A DNA stretch of 11,187 nucleotides from the NCBI GenBank assembly GCA_937899055.1, contig CALBPX010000125.1, positions 1 through 11,187 of the forward strand. Reading direction: 5' to 3'. Under the pieces are notes generated by a model. The model had not been told where the DNA came from. It saw nothing but the letters and a program-made list of their open reading frames with translations, and ran no database searches. Shown in pieces: positions 1 through 7,148 of the stretch. The stretch is from an uncultured Bacteroidales bacterium (GTDB taxonomy: Bacteria > Bacteroidota > Bacteroidia > Bacteroidales > UBA932). Each line of letters opens with the position of its first letter. The first letter of the stretch is position 1. The translations under genes were made by a program, and so were the position numbers.

Positions 1-1486
1 TTTTTCCTGGTCTTTTCCTGCTGAAAAGGCGTATGACATATTTTACTCCTAGGACAACGCCAGTCAATGAGACAAACGCTCCACCCAGAAGCAGAATCCA
101 CATGACTACAGTCCACGCTCCCCTTCTGCCGTCAAAAATCTTGTACCGGAGGCTATGGAACCCCTGATACAGTTGGAACTGCCACTTTGAATGGGTGTTA
201 AAAATTCTCGAATTCCCGCTGCACGGGTCTATGTAATAAACGTTTCTGTCTTTGTTGTCAACCCGGATCTTCCATACTGGAAGCGGCAGTTTTCCCTTAA
301 GGTCAAGATAGTAGTTATCATATTCTTCCATCAGGTTCACCGATACGCCCTCACCCGGATGCACAGCCTCGACAGCCTTTCTAACCTCAGTACTGTCCAG
401 ATAAAGATTTTCTGTTTTTTGAGGCACGGAAGCATCTATGCACTGGCTTTCGCCATCAGAAAGCTGTATCTGGTAGAAAGGATGGGATGAGAAGCTCTTC
501 CATTCAACCTTGGTAATCCGGCCAGGATTATGGCTTAGAAGATCAGAAAGACTCAGACGGTATCGTTGATAATCTGTCATCCCGGTGTTAAGCGCCACCC
601 TTGAATCATAGTGTTTGTGCTCACGCCCAAGCCATTCAGGGATCTGTGTCAGGGAATACATGCCGCTCAATATCCATGTGAGCAGGAATATCCCGAAAAC
701 AGTGCCGAACACATGATGCCACCTGTACCACTTCTTCTTGTAAGGGCTCCTGAGTCCATTGCCTTTCCTCGCAGAGATACGGAAAGAGCGCATAGCCATC
801 CAGAAGCCGGAGAGCAGCATTATAATGCCGAATATGGAAAGCCAGATAATCAAAGACTTCCAACCTTCAACATCCTGCCTGATCCAGGTGAAATACACCC
901 AATGAGGTATTGCTCCCGCCCAAGCCCAGATCCTCTCGGACCTTGTGGTCTGCTGGAGGACTTCCCTGGACTTTGATGATATGTAAATCTGGGTCTTGTC
1001 ACCATCGTTGAAATAGAACTTGTAGATCGGAAAATCCTCCTTGAGCCTTCCGAAAGGAATCCATTGTTCCAGGGAATAGAGGGTATCTACCTTTTCTACA
1101 GGGGAAGGACACCACAGAGATGCTACACGGAATATGCTTTCTTTCTCGTCAAGAACCTTGTACTCAGAGCTGTCGGCAAGAAATTCAGTCCTGTTTCCAT
1201 ATCCTGAGCCAATCTCATACCGTGTCTGCCCAAGATAACGCCACAAAGAAGCGGAACGCACGGAATCCAGTCCGATTCCGTTTTTCAAGGCAATGCTGTC
1301 CAATGGCAAAGTACCATATTCAAGAGGCTCAAACCTGGCAAGTTTTTCCTCCTTGCTGGCTGAAGGGAATCTGTGGTATATCATCACGATTCCGGTGAGA
1401 AACCACATAAGGAAGAGGATACTGAGCAATGTGCCCAGTATCCTGTGTACAGTCCTGAATATCTTGTCCAAGTATTTAGAAAGCAT
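1..1486 (-). CDS. PepSY-TM family inner-membrane protein, 3' end cut by window edge
   Basis: An open frame of 495 codons (positions 2-1486) runs off the left edge with no stop, so the C-terminus is missing. The layout is PepSY-associated TM: helix 1 at residues ~16-37, a periplasmic domain to ~205, helix 2 ~210-232, helix 3 ~257-279, a second periplasmic PepSY-like domain to ~455, helix 4 ~458-482, then a basic tail (RLFSRKRPGK). Histidines sit in or next to the membrane segments (H14, H38, H195, H257/H258, H444). In this family, for example siderophore-reducing FoxB, such histidines bind haem; that role here is inferred. The start at 1486 lies inside the end of the receptor gene, so ATGCTTTCTAA is shared by both genes (11 bp). 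This implies cotranscription and probably translational coupling under the upstream cobalamin riboswitch. Family members usually accompany iron-siderophore receptors; a corrinoid or cobalt role is suggested only by the riboswitch. Family assignment is fairly sure, substrate unknown. Confidence 0.85.
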   Translation of the reverse strand, partial: MLSKYLDKIFRTVHRILGTLLSILFLMWFLTGIVMIYHRFPSASKEEKLARFEPLEYGTLPLDSIALKNGIGLDSVRSASLWRYLGQTRYEIGSGYGNRTEFLADSSEYKVLDEKESIFRVASLWCPSPVEKVDTLYSLEQWIPFGRLKEDFPIYKFYFNDGDKTQIYISSKSREVLQQTTRSERIWAWAGAIPHWVYFTWIRQDVEGWKSLIIWLSIFGIIMLLSGFWMAMRSFRISARKGNGLRSPYKKKWYRWHHVFGTVFGIFLLTWILSGMYSLTQIPEWLGREHKHYDSRVALNTGMTDYQRYRLSLSDLLSHNPGRITKVEWKSFSSHPFYQIQLSDGESQCIDASVPQKTENLYLDSTEVRKAVEAVHPGEGVSVNLMEEYDNYYLDLKGKLPLPVWKIRVDNKDRNVYYIDPCSGNSRIFNTHSKWQFQLYQGFHSLRYKIFDGRRGAWTVVMWILLLGGAFVSLTGVVLGVKYVIRLFSRKRPGK

Positions 1487-3827
1487 ACTGAACAGAAAGT
1501 GTATAGTTTCTTGGCTGGCTAGGAACCATCTGGTTACCAAGAGACTGGTTGAAATATTTCTCGTTGAAAAGGTTCTTGATGTTCAACCCGAGCCTTATGC
1601 CGTTCTTAAGGTTGTAGCTGAAACCGATGTTGGTCAGCCAATATGAATCGAACCAGGTGGTATTGGTGGCATTGCGGTAAACCTTGTCCTGGAAATCCAC
1701 GTCGAAGTTGACTCCAAGGCCCTTCAGCATTCCGGAAGGAACCACATAGTCCCCCATTACAAAGAAGGTGTTCTTAGGGATTCTTGCATACTGCTTGCCC
1801 TTGGTGGCGTCAGAGTCCATATACTTGTTCTTTGCCATCTCCTTGACTTTTGCGTCTGTGTAGGCGTAGCCTGCGGTGAACATCATTCCAGTTATAGGAA
1901 TGTATGAGACTTCAACGTCAAAACCCTGGGAACGCATCTTGCCCACTTGTCCAACTACATTCTTTTCAAGTGTTTCTCCGTCTATCACATCCCCCTTGGA
2001 AGCTATGTTCCTTGTCATGTTGTATTTGTTTATGAGGAAAAGGGAGAAATCGGCCCTGAGTTTGCTGCTGATTTCATAACGTGCGCCGATCTCAAACTGC
2101 CCGCCCTTTTCAGGTTTGAATACTTCCTTGCCATCCTCCGGTGTAAAGATTTTGCCGTCACGGTCAACATATATGGTGTTATCGTTGTAGAAAGTACGTA
2201 TCGGCTTGAAATATGTGCCGTAGGATGCAAACAGTGAGAGGTCTTCAACAGGAAGATAGACGACTCCGGTCTTAAAAGTGAAGGCACCTGTCTTGAGCTT
2301 GGAATATTTATCAGAATCCACGTGGCCATATTTCCTGCCGCCGTTTATGACGTCTATTCCTGAAGCTCTCTTGAAACTGTATGTGTCATATCTTCCAGCT
2401 ACCATGAACTTCCACTTGCTGGTAATATCCATCACATCGTGGAAATAAAATCCCAGCATCCTGGTGAACTGAGGAGTAGCCTTGCTGAACTTGGTATCCA
2501 TCCAGCCGATGCTGTGAGGGTTATAGACTGTTCCGTGGCCTGTGAGTCCGGGACCTACGACATCATCACCCCTGGAACCGAAAAGATAACCTGAATAAGA
2601 AACCCTGTCCAGATAAATGAAGGTATTTCCACCCATAAAGTTATGGACAACACTTCCTGTGTGGAACTTGCCGCTGAGCTCTATCTGGTTGTTGACGGTC
2701 TTTGCCATATGGGAGAATCGCAGAGGATAACCGTAGTAGAGAGAATCCAGGCTGATGTAAGTGCGTACACCAGGCTTGGACTCATAATACCAAGGATAAA
2801 TAGGCTCGCTGCTGGTCAAATAGTCCAGTTCCTCGGTTGAGAAATAGTCTATATCATCATTCGTGTAGGAAATGTTCTCTGTAAGTTTAAGGTTGTCATT
2901 GAACTTGTGAACCCACTTTGCAGAAACATTCCAGTTACGGTTGTACATTTCATCAGACTCGCTGTTATATCTCCATTTACGGTCCAAACCAGGAAGCATA
3001 TCGTTTTTGTTCAGATAAAGTTTATCGGTTGTGGCATCGTAGATGTCTGCGGTCATAAGGGCAGGGAGTCCTATTTCAGTTGCATAGAAATCATTTCCGC
3101 CGCCAACTCTGACTTCAACCATGTCATTTCTTCCGAAGTCCCCGCCAAGGGCAAAATAGCCTGAAAGCCTGCGGATACGGTTATCTCTCCAACCATCCTG
3201 GTTCTGGTAGTTGAAGCTTGCCTGGTAATTGACCGGACCACAAAGCCTGCCGCCAAAGGCCATCCTTGCGTTGGTAGTGTACCAGCTGCCATAGGAAATC
3301 TTGGCAAACAGATGTTGCTGTGCAGAAGGAGCTTTTCTTACGATATTAATTATACCACCAACTGCACTCGAGCCATAGAGAACAGAAGACGGACCTTTGA
3401 GAAGTTCTATCTTCTCCACTGAAGAAAGGTCCATGAAAGGATATGAGTTGTCAATTGCGGAACGTTCGTCCCTGACTCCGTCCACCATAATGACAGAATG
3501 GTCGAACCCTCTGATCTGCATCTGCTGGAAAGCGCCATAAGAAGTCTGGATCCTGACACCAGGAAGGAATTTGACAGCTTCCTGTATGTCTGAGATATCT
3601 CTGTTGACAATAGCCGTGGACTGGACAGATGAGACGGCAACTGGAATGAACTTTAAAGGTACATCAATCTTGAGAACCTGCTGCTTAGACTTATTGTAGT
3701 CAGTTACATAGAGTTCCCTCAATGCATAGGTAGTGTCTTTTCCGGTGCTGCCTGCTCCAGTATTCTGGGCATAGACTGAGCATACACCAGCAACTACACA
3801 TGCGAAAGAAAGTAAAATCTTCCTCAT
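1476..3827 (-). CDS. TonB-dependent outer-membrane receptor, probable corrinoid (BtuB-type) transporter
   Basis: This 783-aa protein has a Sec signal peptide (residues 1-20, cleavage VYA|QN). A TonB-box-like stretch (ELYVTD, ~38-43) follows. The plug domain is at ~55-165, with typical motifs QIRGFD, VDGVRD and LLKGPSSVLYGSSAVGGIIN. A long beta-barrel ends in an aromatic residue (QYAF), as expected for BAM-assembled porins. The N-terminal carboxypeptidase-like extension of SusC-type receptors is absent, so this is a plain receptor of the BtuB/siderophore kind. The start ATG lies about 30 nt past the regulatory hairpin of a cobalamin riboswitch in the same orientation, which is the main reason for proposing a corrinoid substrate. 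By sequence alone it could equally be a siderophore or cobalt-chelate receptor. The 3' end overlaps the PepSY gene by 11 bp. No BtuG-like surface lipoprotein lies next to it. Receptor class is near certain; substrate is inferred from regulation. Confidence 0.93.
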   Translation of the reverse strand: MRKILLSFACVVAGVCSVYAQNTGAGSTGKDTTYALRELYVTDYNKSKQQVLKIDVPLKFIPVAVSSVQSTAIVNRDISDIQEAVKFLPGVRIQTSYGAFQQMQIRGFDHSVIMVDGVRDERSAIDNSYPFMDLSSVEKIELLKGPSSVLYGSSAVGGIINIVRKAPSAQQHLFAKISYGSWYTTNARMAFGGRLCGPVNYQASFNYQNQDGWRDNRIRRLSGYFALGGDFGRNDMVEVRVGGGNDFYATEIGLPALMTADIYDATTDKLYLNKNDMLPGLDRKWRYNSESDEMYNRNWNVSAKWVHKFNDNLKLTENISYTNDDIDYFSTEELDYLTSSEPIYPWYYESKPGVRTYISLDSLYYGYPLRFSHMAKTVNNQIELSGKFHTGSVVHNFMGGNTFIYLDRVSYSGYLFGSRGDDVVGPGLTGHGTVYNPHSIGWMDTKFSKATPQFTRMLGFYFHDVMDITSKWKFMVAGRYDTYSFKRASGIDVINGGRKYGHVDSDKYSKLKTGAFTFKTGVVYLPVEDLSLFASYGTYFKPIRTFYNDNTIYVDRDGKIFTPEDGKEVFKPEKGGQFEIGARYEISSKLRADFSLFLINKYNMTRNIASKGDVIDGETLEKNVVGQVGKMRSQGFDVEVSYIPITGMMFTAGYAYTDAKVKEMAKNKYMDSDATKGKQYARIPKNTFFVMGDYVVPSGMLKGLGVNFDVDFQDKVYRNATNTTWFDSYWLTNIGFSYNLKNGIRLGLNIKNLFNEKYFNQSLGNQMVPSQPRNYTLSVQYAF

Positions 3828-3856
3828 ATAAAAATAGTGATAAAAATTATTAATCC

Positions 3857-3875
3857 AGTTCCTTGCCCGGGAACT
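3857..3875 (-). promoter_or_regulatory. Riboswitch expression-platform hairpin (P13) with kissing loop
   Basis: The RNA reads AGTTCC-CGGGCAA-GGAACT: a perfect 6-bp stem with a 7-nt loop. The loop bases CGGGCA are the exact reverse complement of TGCCCG in the aptamer's L5 loop (3990-3995). This is the arrangement known for the L5-L13 kissing interaction of cobalamin riboswitches. The hairpin lies about 30 nt before the receptor ATG. Only a broken A/T stretch follows it, with no clean U-run, so control at translation initiation looks more likely than intrinsic termination. Flanking TTAA segments could extend the stem across an internal loop. Confidence 0.75.
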
Positions 3876-3889
3876 TGTGTTAACTGCGA

Positions 3890-4062
3890 ATTCTGGCAGG
3901 TCTCCTGACTCTATCCTGAGGGCCTTCCCATTTCAAGTGAAACAGTGGCTAGATTTCCAAAAATCCTGATGGATCGGATATTACAGTAGCGGGCACTGCT
4001 CCGGCTTCTCACCGGATTCCCTTTTAAAGTCTCAGGCCGAAAGGCCTTCGTCTCACCAAAAT
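3890..4062 (-). ncRNA. Cobalamin riboswitch aptamer
   Basis: The minus-strand RNA holds all the conserved blocks in order: AAAAGGGAATCCGGTG (~4011-4026), GCCCGCTACTGTAA (3981-3994), GCCACTG (3943-3949), GGGAAGGC (3922-3929) and the B12 box GAGTCAGGAGACCTGCC (3895-3911). P1 can form between ATTTTGG (4056-4062) and CCAGAAT (3890-3896), seven pairs including one G-U. The hairpin TTTCA-CT-TGAAA lies between the GCCACTG and GGGAAGGC blocks. It controls the receptor/PepSY operon; in this family ligand binding lowers expression of the downstream genes. The AdoCbl-type large aptamer is more likely than the short MeCbl type because the peripheral elements are present, but ligand preference was not tested. 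Confidence 0.96.
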
Positions 4063-4068
4063 CCACCG

Positions 4069-4103
4069 CAAATATATAATTTTTCTCACCAAAATGTAAC
4101 AAA
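4069..4103 (-). promoter_or_regulatory. Candidate Bacteroides-type promoter for the riboswitch/receptor operon
   Basis: TATATTTG at 4069-4076 is an exact match to the -7 consensus TAnnTTTG. TTTG at 4100-4103 can serve as the -33 element, with 23 bp between them, a little longer than usual. Transcription would start near 4064-4066, just before the 5' strand of riboswitch P1 at 4062. That fit to the RNA boundary supports the call. Confidence 0.6.
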
Positions 4104-4110
4104 CTTGTTA
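4097..4110. repeat. 14-bp perfect palindrome (TAACAA-AC-TTGTTA) over the -33 region
   Basis: There are two 6-bp arms around an AC centre. The palindrome overlaps the candidate -33 element of the receptor operon. The symmetry and position fit a binding site for a dimeric regulator, but no regulator family is recognised from the sequence and AT-rich palindromes do arise by chance. Confidence 0.4.
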
Positions 4111-4239
4111 TATTTTTCTGCGAGGTGCAATGCCATCAAGCAGAAAGCCAAAGAATCATATCCAGAGAACTATGTGATTGAGGGCTTGAACGTAGGAGTA
4201 CGAATTTGACACCTTTGGTTCATGCATAGCATTCAGACA
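4111..4239. other. Remaining intergenic stretch between the receptor operon and the lipoprotein gene
   Basis: No gene, terminator or known RNA was recognised here. On the plus strand a frame without stops ends at 4199 (TGA) and reads ...NAIKQKAKESYPENY..., but it has no start codon in frame. No stable hairpin plus U-run follows the stop of the 410-aa lipoprotein gene. Confidence 0.4.
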
Positions 4240-5472
4240 CTAGCCGGCGAAGCAAAGGCCCCAGATCCTTGAAAGGTCTGATGGATACTCACCCTGATGG
4301 ATGAGGTTGCCGTCTTTGTCATATTCATATAAGACGCGGTTTTTCTCAACAACGGAGCCGGCCTGGACAAACTTTCCGTCCTCAAATTTGTAGAGATAGT
4401 ACCAGAATTCTCCTTTCTCAAGGAAACTGTGGCTCGTCATAAGGACCTTTTCGCTCGGGAAGACGGCAAGATAGCCCTTGAACTGGATGTCATTATAGGA
4501 AGGACATTCGACGAATTCCTTCAGTTCTGGATCATACAGGTAGCAATAGCCGCCGTCGTCCGCCTGGTAAAGGTCTTTATATCCGTCAAAGTTTATGTCT
4601 GCGTATTCAGGAGTTTCTGTTGTAGGGAATATGATGGTTGAAACTCCTTTTGGAGTACTGGCCTCAATGAAATAAGTATCTGGTTCATAAGTCTTCAAAG
4701 GACTGTCCATCAAGTTTCTTGGGCCCTGGGCGGTGATTGTTGGCTCTTCCGGGTCCCACCACTTACGGGCTTCTTCATATCTTGCATTGGCTACCATCAC
4801 CCAGTCATCTTCATTGTAGTTGAAGATGGAGTTATAGTATGATGCCCAGCCGTTGTCGCGGAATTTTTCGCTTGGGACGAACTCCCCTACTCCCTGGTCG
4901 AGTTCTTCTGAGTCGGGAACACGGAACACAGACCAGTTGGCAGGTCTTTCAGGACCGTTAGCAGGAGTGAAGGTACCTATATGGCTGTTGTTGTCATAGC
5001 CGTCCGCTTCTTCATAGCAATCGTCTGTAAAGACTTTGCCGTCCTTGAAGTAGATTTCATTTATGCTCCGGCCTGAGAAGGTTCCGTCTGCCTGGCCGAA
5101 ATCATAATCGCACTCAAGGACATACACATCGTGATTGTCAACATGGTCTGAATACACTTCTCCGCCATCATCTACTTCAGGCACCACTTTTTGTATGGAC
5201 TTGATTTCTATGGTTCCTTCAAACAACTGCACATTGTCCCCTACCTTTGAATAGCCAGTAACAGCATAGTGCTCTGCATCTTTCTTTGTTACAGAAGCAT
5301 AGTGCATCTGGAGCCTGGTATAGTCCTCACCGATGATTCCTAGACGGAAGGGAGTGCCGTAAGTGAATACTTCTGAGAAGTCATAGTCTGCGGGGGAGAC
5401 TGCAAGATTTTTGGCGTCTTTGCAAGAAAACAACGCAAGTGTCAGAGCGACAAGGAAAAGAAGCTTTTTCAT
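4240..5472 (-). CDS. Uncharacterised lipoprotein with a DxNxDGxxDL calcium-loop-like motif
   Basis: This 410-aa protein begins with a lipoprotein signal peptide (MKKLLFLVALTLALFSC, lipidated Cys17), so it is probably membrane-anchored, facing the periplasm or the cell surface. The N-terminal half (~40-165) is rich in short beta-type segments, including a VTGY...GDNVQLFEGTI pattern often found in bacterial lipoproteins that precede DUF3298-like or lysozyme-inhibitor-like modules. The C-terminal part holds DINFDGYKDL (292-301), resembling a DxDxDG loop as in FG-GAP/VCBS or XAC2610-type domains, then a YLYDPELKEF segment. Four Cys residues remain in the mature part after Cys17 (C121, C152, C310, C323, plus C407 near the end). 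It may share a transcript with the two genes upstream or use its own promoter near 5508. Function unknown. Confidence 0.88.
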   Translation of the reverse strand: MKKLLFLVALTLALFSCKDAKNLAVSPADYDFSEVFTYGTPFRLGIIGEDYTRLQMHYASVTKKDAEHYAVTGYSKVGDNVQLFEGTIEIKSIQKVVPEVDDGGEVYSDHVDNHDVYVLECDYDFGQADGTFSGRSINEIYFKDGKVFTDDCYEEADGYDNNSHIGTFTPANGPERPANWSVFRVPDSEELDQGVGEFVPSEKFRDNGWASYYNSIFNYNEDDWVMVANARYEEARKWWDPEEPTITAQGPRNLMDSPLKTYEPDTYFIEASTPKGVSTIIFPTTETPEYADINFDGYKDLYQADDGGYCYLYDPELKEFVECPSYNDIQFKGYLAVFPSEKVLMTSHSFLEKGEFWYYLYKFEDGKFVQAGSVVEKNRVLYEYDKDGNLIHQGEYPSDLSRIWGLCFAG

Positions 5473-5507
5473 TGTGTTTAGGTTCTACGGTGAATACTAA
5501 TTTTACC

Positions 5508-5548
5508 CAAAGTTAGGCTTATTTCACGTAATTTACGACTTTTTTTTT
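5508..5548 (-). promoter_or_regulatory. Candidate promoter of the 410-aa lipoprotein gene
   Basis: TAACTTTG (5508-5515) matches the -7 consensus TAnnTTTG exactly. No good -33 TTTG is present at the expected distance. A run of nine A (5540-5548 read on the minus strand) lies just above the -33 position and could act as an UP-like element. The predicted start of transcription is about 5500, leaving a leader of roughly 28 nt. Confidence 0.45.
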
Positions 5549-5553
5549 ACAGA

Positions 5554-6201
5554 TTACCATGTGTCAAAATGGAAACGCTCCGGTTTCCACTTGTCTTTTG
5601 GTTTGTCCTGTCCTGCCGGATGGCCTACAGGAATCAGGCAGAGCACCTTATAGTTTTCAGGTATTCCAAATGCCGTATTGATTGAGTTCATCCTTTCTTC
5701 GTTTGGGTAAGCCGAAAGCCATACGGCTCCAAGACCCATAGCCTCTGCAGCAAGCAGGAGGTTTTCAGCTGCACAGGTTGCATCTACGTACCAGAACTTG
5801 TCGCTTTCCTCCGGAACACCGCAAACAACAATGCAGGCACCGGCTTCCTTTACCATGTTTGCCGATCTGCCAAGAGATGCAGCAGCCGCTTCAATGATCT
5901 CGGAATTATTGGTTGCATAAAAATGCCACGGCTGACGGTTCATGGCTGTAGGAGCTGCCATTGCAGCCTTTACAAGAATTTCCAGAGTGTCTTTTGGAAC
6001 AACTACACCGTTGTACTTTCTGACGCTCTTGCGGTTGAAAATTGTTTCAAGGACTGCCCTTGCCCTCATCTGACGGAAATCGCCCCTTGGACCGCGAGGG
6101 CCGCCTTCTCCTCTCGGAGGTCTATCCTGACCCATGGCCGGAATGCACATTAGCATTACAAGGAAAAATACAGCTGAAGTTATAATGTGTCTTGCCTTCA
6201 T
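5554..6201 (-). CDS. Exported nitroreductase-family flavoprotein
   Basis: This 215-aa protein carries a signal peptide (1-24, cleavage AMG|QD). A Gly/Arg/Pro-rich linker (26-41, with repeated PRG units) follows, then a nitroreductase fold. Family motifs are RKSVRKY (57-63, phosphate contact with FMN), AAPTAMNRQPW (82-92), GLGAVWL (156-162) and PVGHPA (191-196). Members bind FMN and reduce diverse substrates with NAD(P)H; most are cytosolic, so an exported one would need another electron source. BluB, which makes the lower ligand of B12, belongs to the same superfamily. The signal peptide and generic motifs do not support calling this BluB. The gene sits 46 bp after the DUF3298 lipoprotein gene and 81 bp before the 410-aa lipoprotein gene, all in the same direction. 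The fold is well supported; substrate unknown. Confidence 0.9.
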   Translation of the reverse strand: MKARHIITSAVFFLVMLMCIPAMGQDRPPRGEGGPRGPRGDFRQMRARAVLETIFNRKSVRKYNGVVVPKDTLEILVKAAMAAPTAMNRQPWHFYATNNSEIIEAAAASLGRSANMVKEAGACIVVCGVPEESDKFWYVDATCAAENLLLAAEAMGLGAVWLSAYPNEERMNSINTAFGIPENYKVLCLIPVGHPAGQDKPKDKWKPERFHFDTW

Positions 6202-6241
6202 ATAAATAAGAGTTTAAATTAATAATCTGTATATAAATAAG
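6200..6241. repeat. 11-bp direct repeat ATATAAATAAG around the nitroreductase start
   Basis: Copies lie at 6200-6210, overlapping the start codon, and at 6231-6241, exactly 31 bp apart. The intergenic region is very AT-rich, so chance is possible. It contains no clear TAnnTTTG element, which favours read-through from the gene upstream. Confidence 0.35.
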
Positions 6242-6247
6242 TTGAGC

Positions 6248-7120
6248 CTATTTCAAAAGGTCAGCTGCCGATGGTGTAAGGTACTTCTCAATTTCTGAGT
6301 AAGGAACAACGAATATCGGAGCGCCTGCTGCATAAGCGGCAATCTCATATTCCTGATAGCAGAACAGAATACCGTCCTTTACAAAACAAGGTGAAATAGC
6401 AGGCTTTTCCACAAAGTATTTTGAAACTTTGTTTTCCCATGTATATTGATACAGCACTTCTTCGTCTGAAATGTTCCAGAACTCCATAAGACCCTTTTTA
6501 ATCAGGCTATCAAGGCCGCTGTCTTCTATATCCCTTATGGCTAGGAAGTTATCAAACACCTTACCATCTTCCTTGCGGAAAGTCTTGCCGAAATATGTCC
6601 TTCCGCCGTGAGCTCCGCCAAGGTACTGGTCTATCAGAAAGGTGTATGTGACACATTTGTCATTTTCAAATTCTTTCATGATTGATATGTCGTATGACAG
6701 AGCAGGGGCAGGAAAATCGGCGGGCTTGGTAAAGAACTCCTTGTAAGAATCGCCATAGAACTTTACAAAGGCTTCTGCATCTTCAGGGTCTCCGTCATAT
6801 ACTTTCTCATATTTGTTGAAGGCAGAAAGTTCCTCGTTCATCCAATCGCGGATAATCTTGACGGCCACTGTGTTCTTGCCGTTTGACTTAGGATATTCAA
6901 CTAGGACATTGATGGAGATTTCAGTACTGTCAGCAACTTCATCTTGCTGAAAATCAGTACCGTCTTTCAGTTCAAGAAGCACGGTTTTTCCATAGTTGTA
7001 AGAAACTGAATCTGTTGCAAACCCTCCGGTCTTAAATACATCTGAAGTATTTGTCTTGCAGCTCAGTAATGAAACTGAAACCAGTACAAGGGCCGCCGCT
7101 ATAATTCTACATTTTTTCAT
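6248..7120 (-). CDS. DUF3298/RsiV-like lipoprotein
   Basis: This 290-aa protein has a lipoprotein signal (lipobox LLSC, Cys21). It shows the hallmark of DUF3298 (RsiV-type C-terminal) domains: a GGAHGG motif at 168-173 followed by FGKTFRKEDGKV, and a distal segment YEIAAYAAGAPIFVVPYSEI (258-277). A DUF4163-like part occupies ~60-150. In RsiV the related domain binds lysozyme and gates an ECF sigma factor, but no sigma factor or anti-sigma segment is present here. In Bacteroidota, free-standing lipoproteins of this type are common and functionally unassigned. It is the first of three same-direction genes for exported proteins, followed after 46 bp by the nitroreductase. It has its own promoter candidate and is divergent from the ABC permease. 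Confidence 0.9.
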   Translation of the reverse strand: MKKCRIIAAALVLVSVSLLSCKTNTSDVFKTGGFATDSVSYNYGKTVLLELKDGTDFQQDEVADSTEISINVLVEYPKSNGKNTVAVKIIRDWMNEELSAFNKYEKVYDGDPEDAEAFVKFYGDSYKEFFTKPADFPAPALSYDISIMKEFENDKCVTYTFLIDQYLGGAHGGRTYFGKTFRKEDGKVFDNFLAIRDIEDSGLDSLIKKGLMEFWNISDEEVLYQYTWENKVSKYFVEKPAISPCFVKDGILFCYQEYEIAAYAAGAPIFVVPYSEIEKYLTPSAADLLK

Positions 7121-7148
7121 TATTTAAGTTTTTAGAATATGTCAAATA

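Noticed and set aside
191..1398. Several plus-strand open frames of 90-120 codons at the left end
   Set aside because: The minus-strand PepSY frame is continuous through the region with helices and family features. The plus frames are shadows.
5540..5548. Nine-T run after CGTAATTTACG on the plus strand, terminator-like
   Set aside because: No plus-strand gene ends here, the hairpin would have a 1-3 nt loop, and in the minus-strand direction it is an A-run upstream of a gene. Treated as a possible promoter A-tract instead.
5554..6201. Identification of the nitroreductase as BluB (DMB synthase)
   Set aside because: BluB is cytosolic. This protein has a signal peptide and only generic nitroreductase motifs, and the closeness to B12 genes alone is not enough.
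6130..6201. Lipoprotein signal in the nitroreductase (Cys19)
   Set aside because: The residue before Cys19 is Met, not Gly/Ala/Ser, and a good signal peptidase I site follows at AMG|QD.
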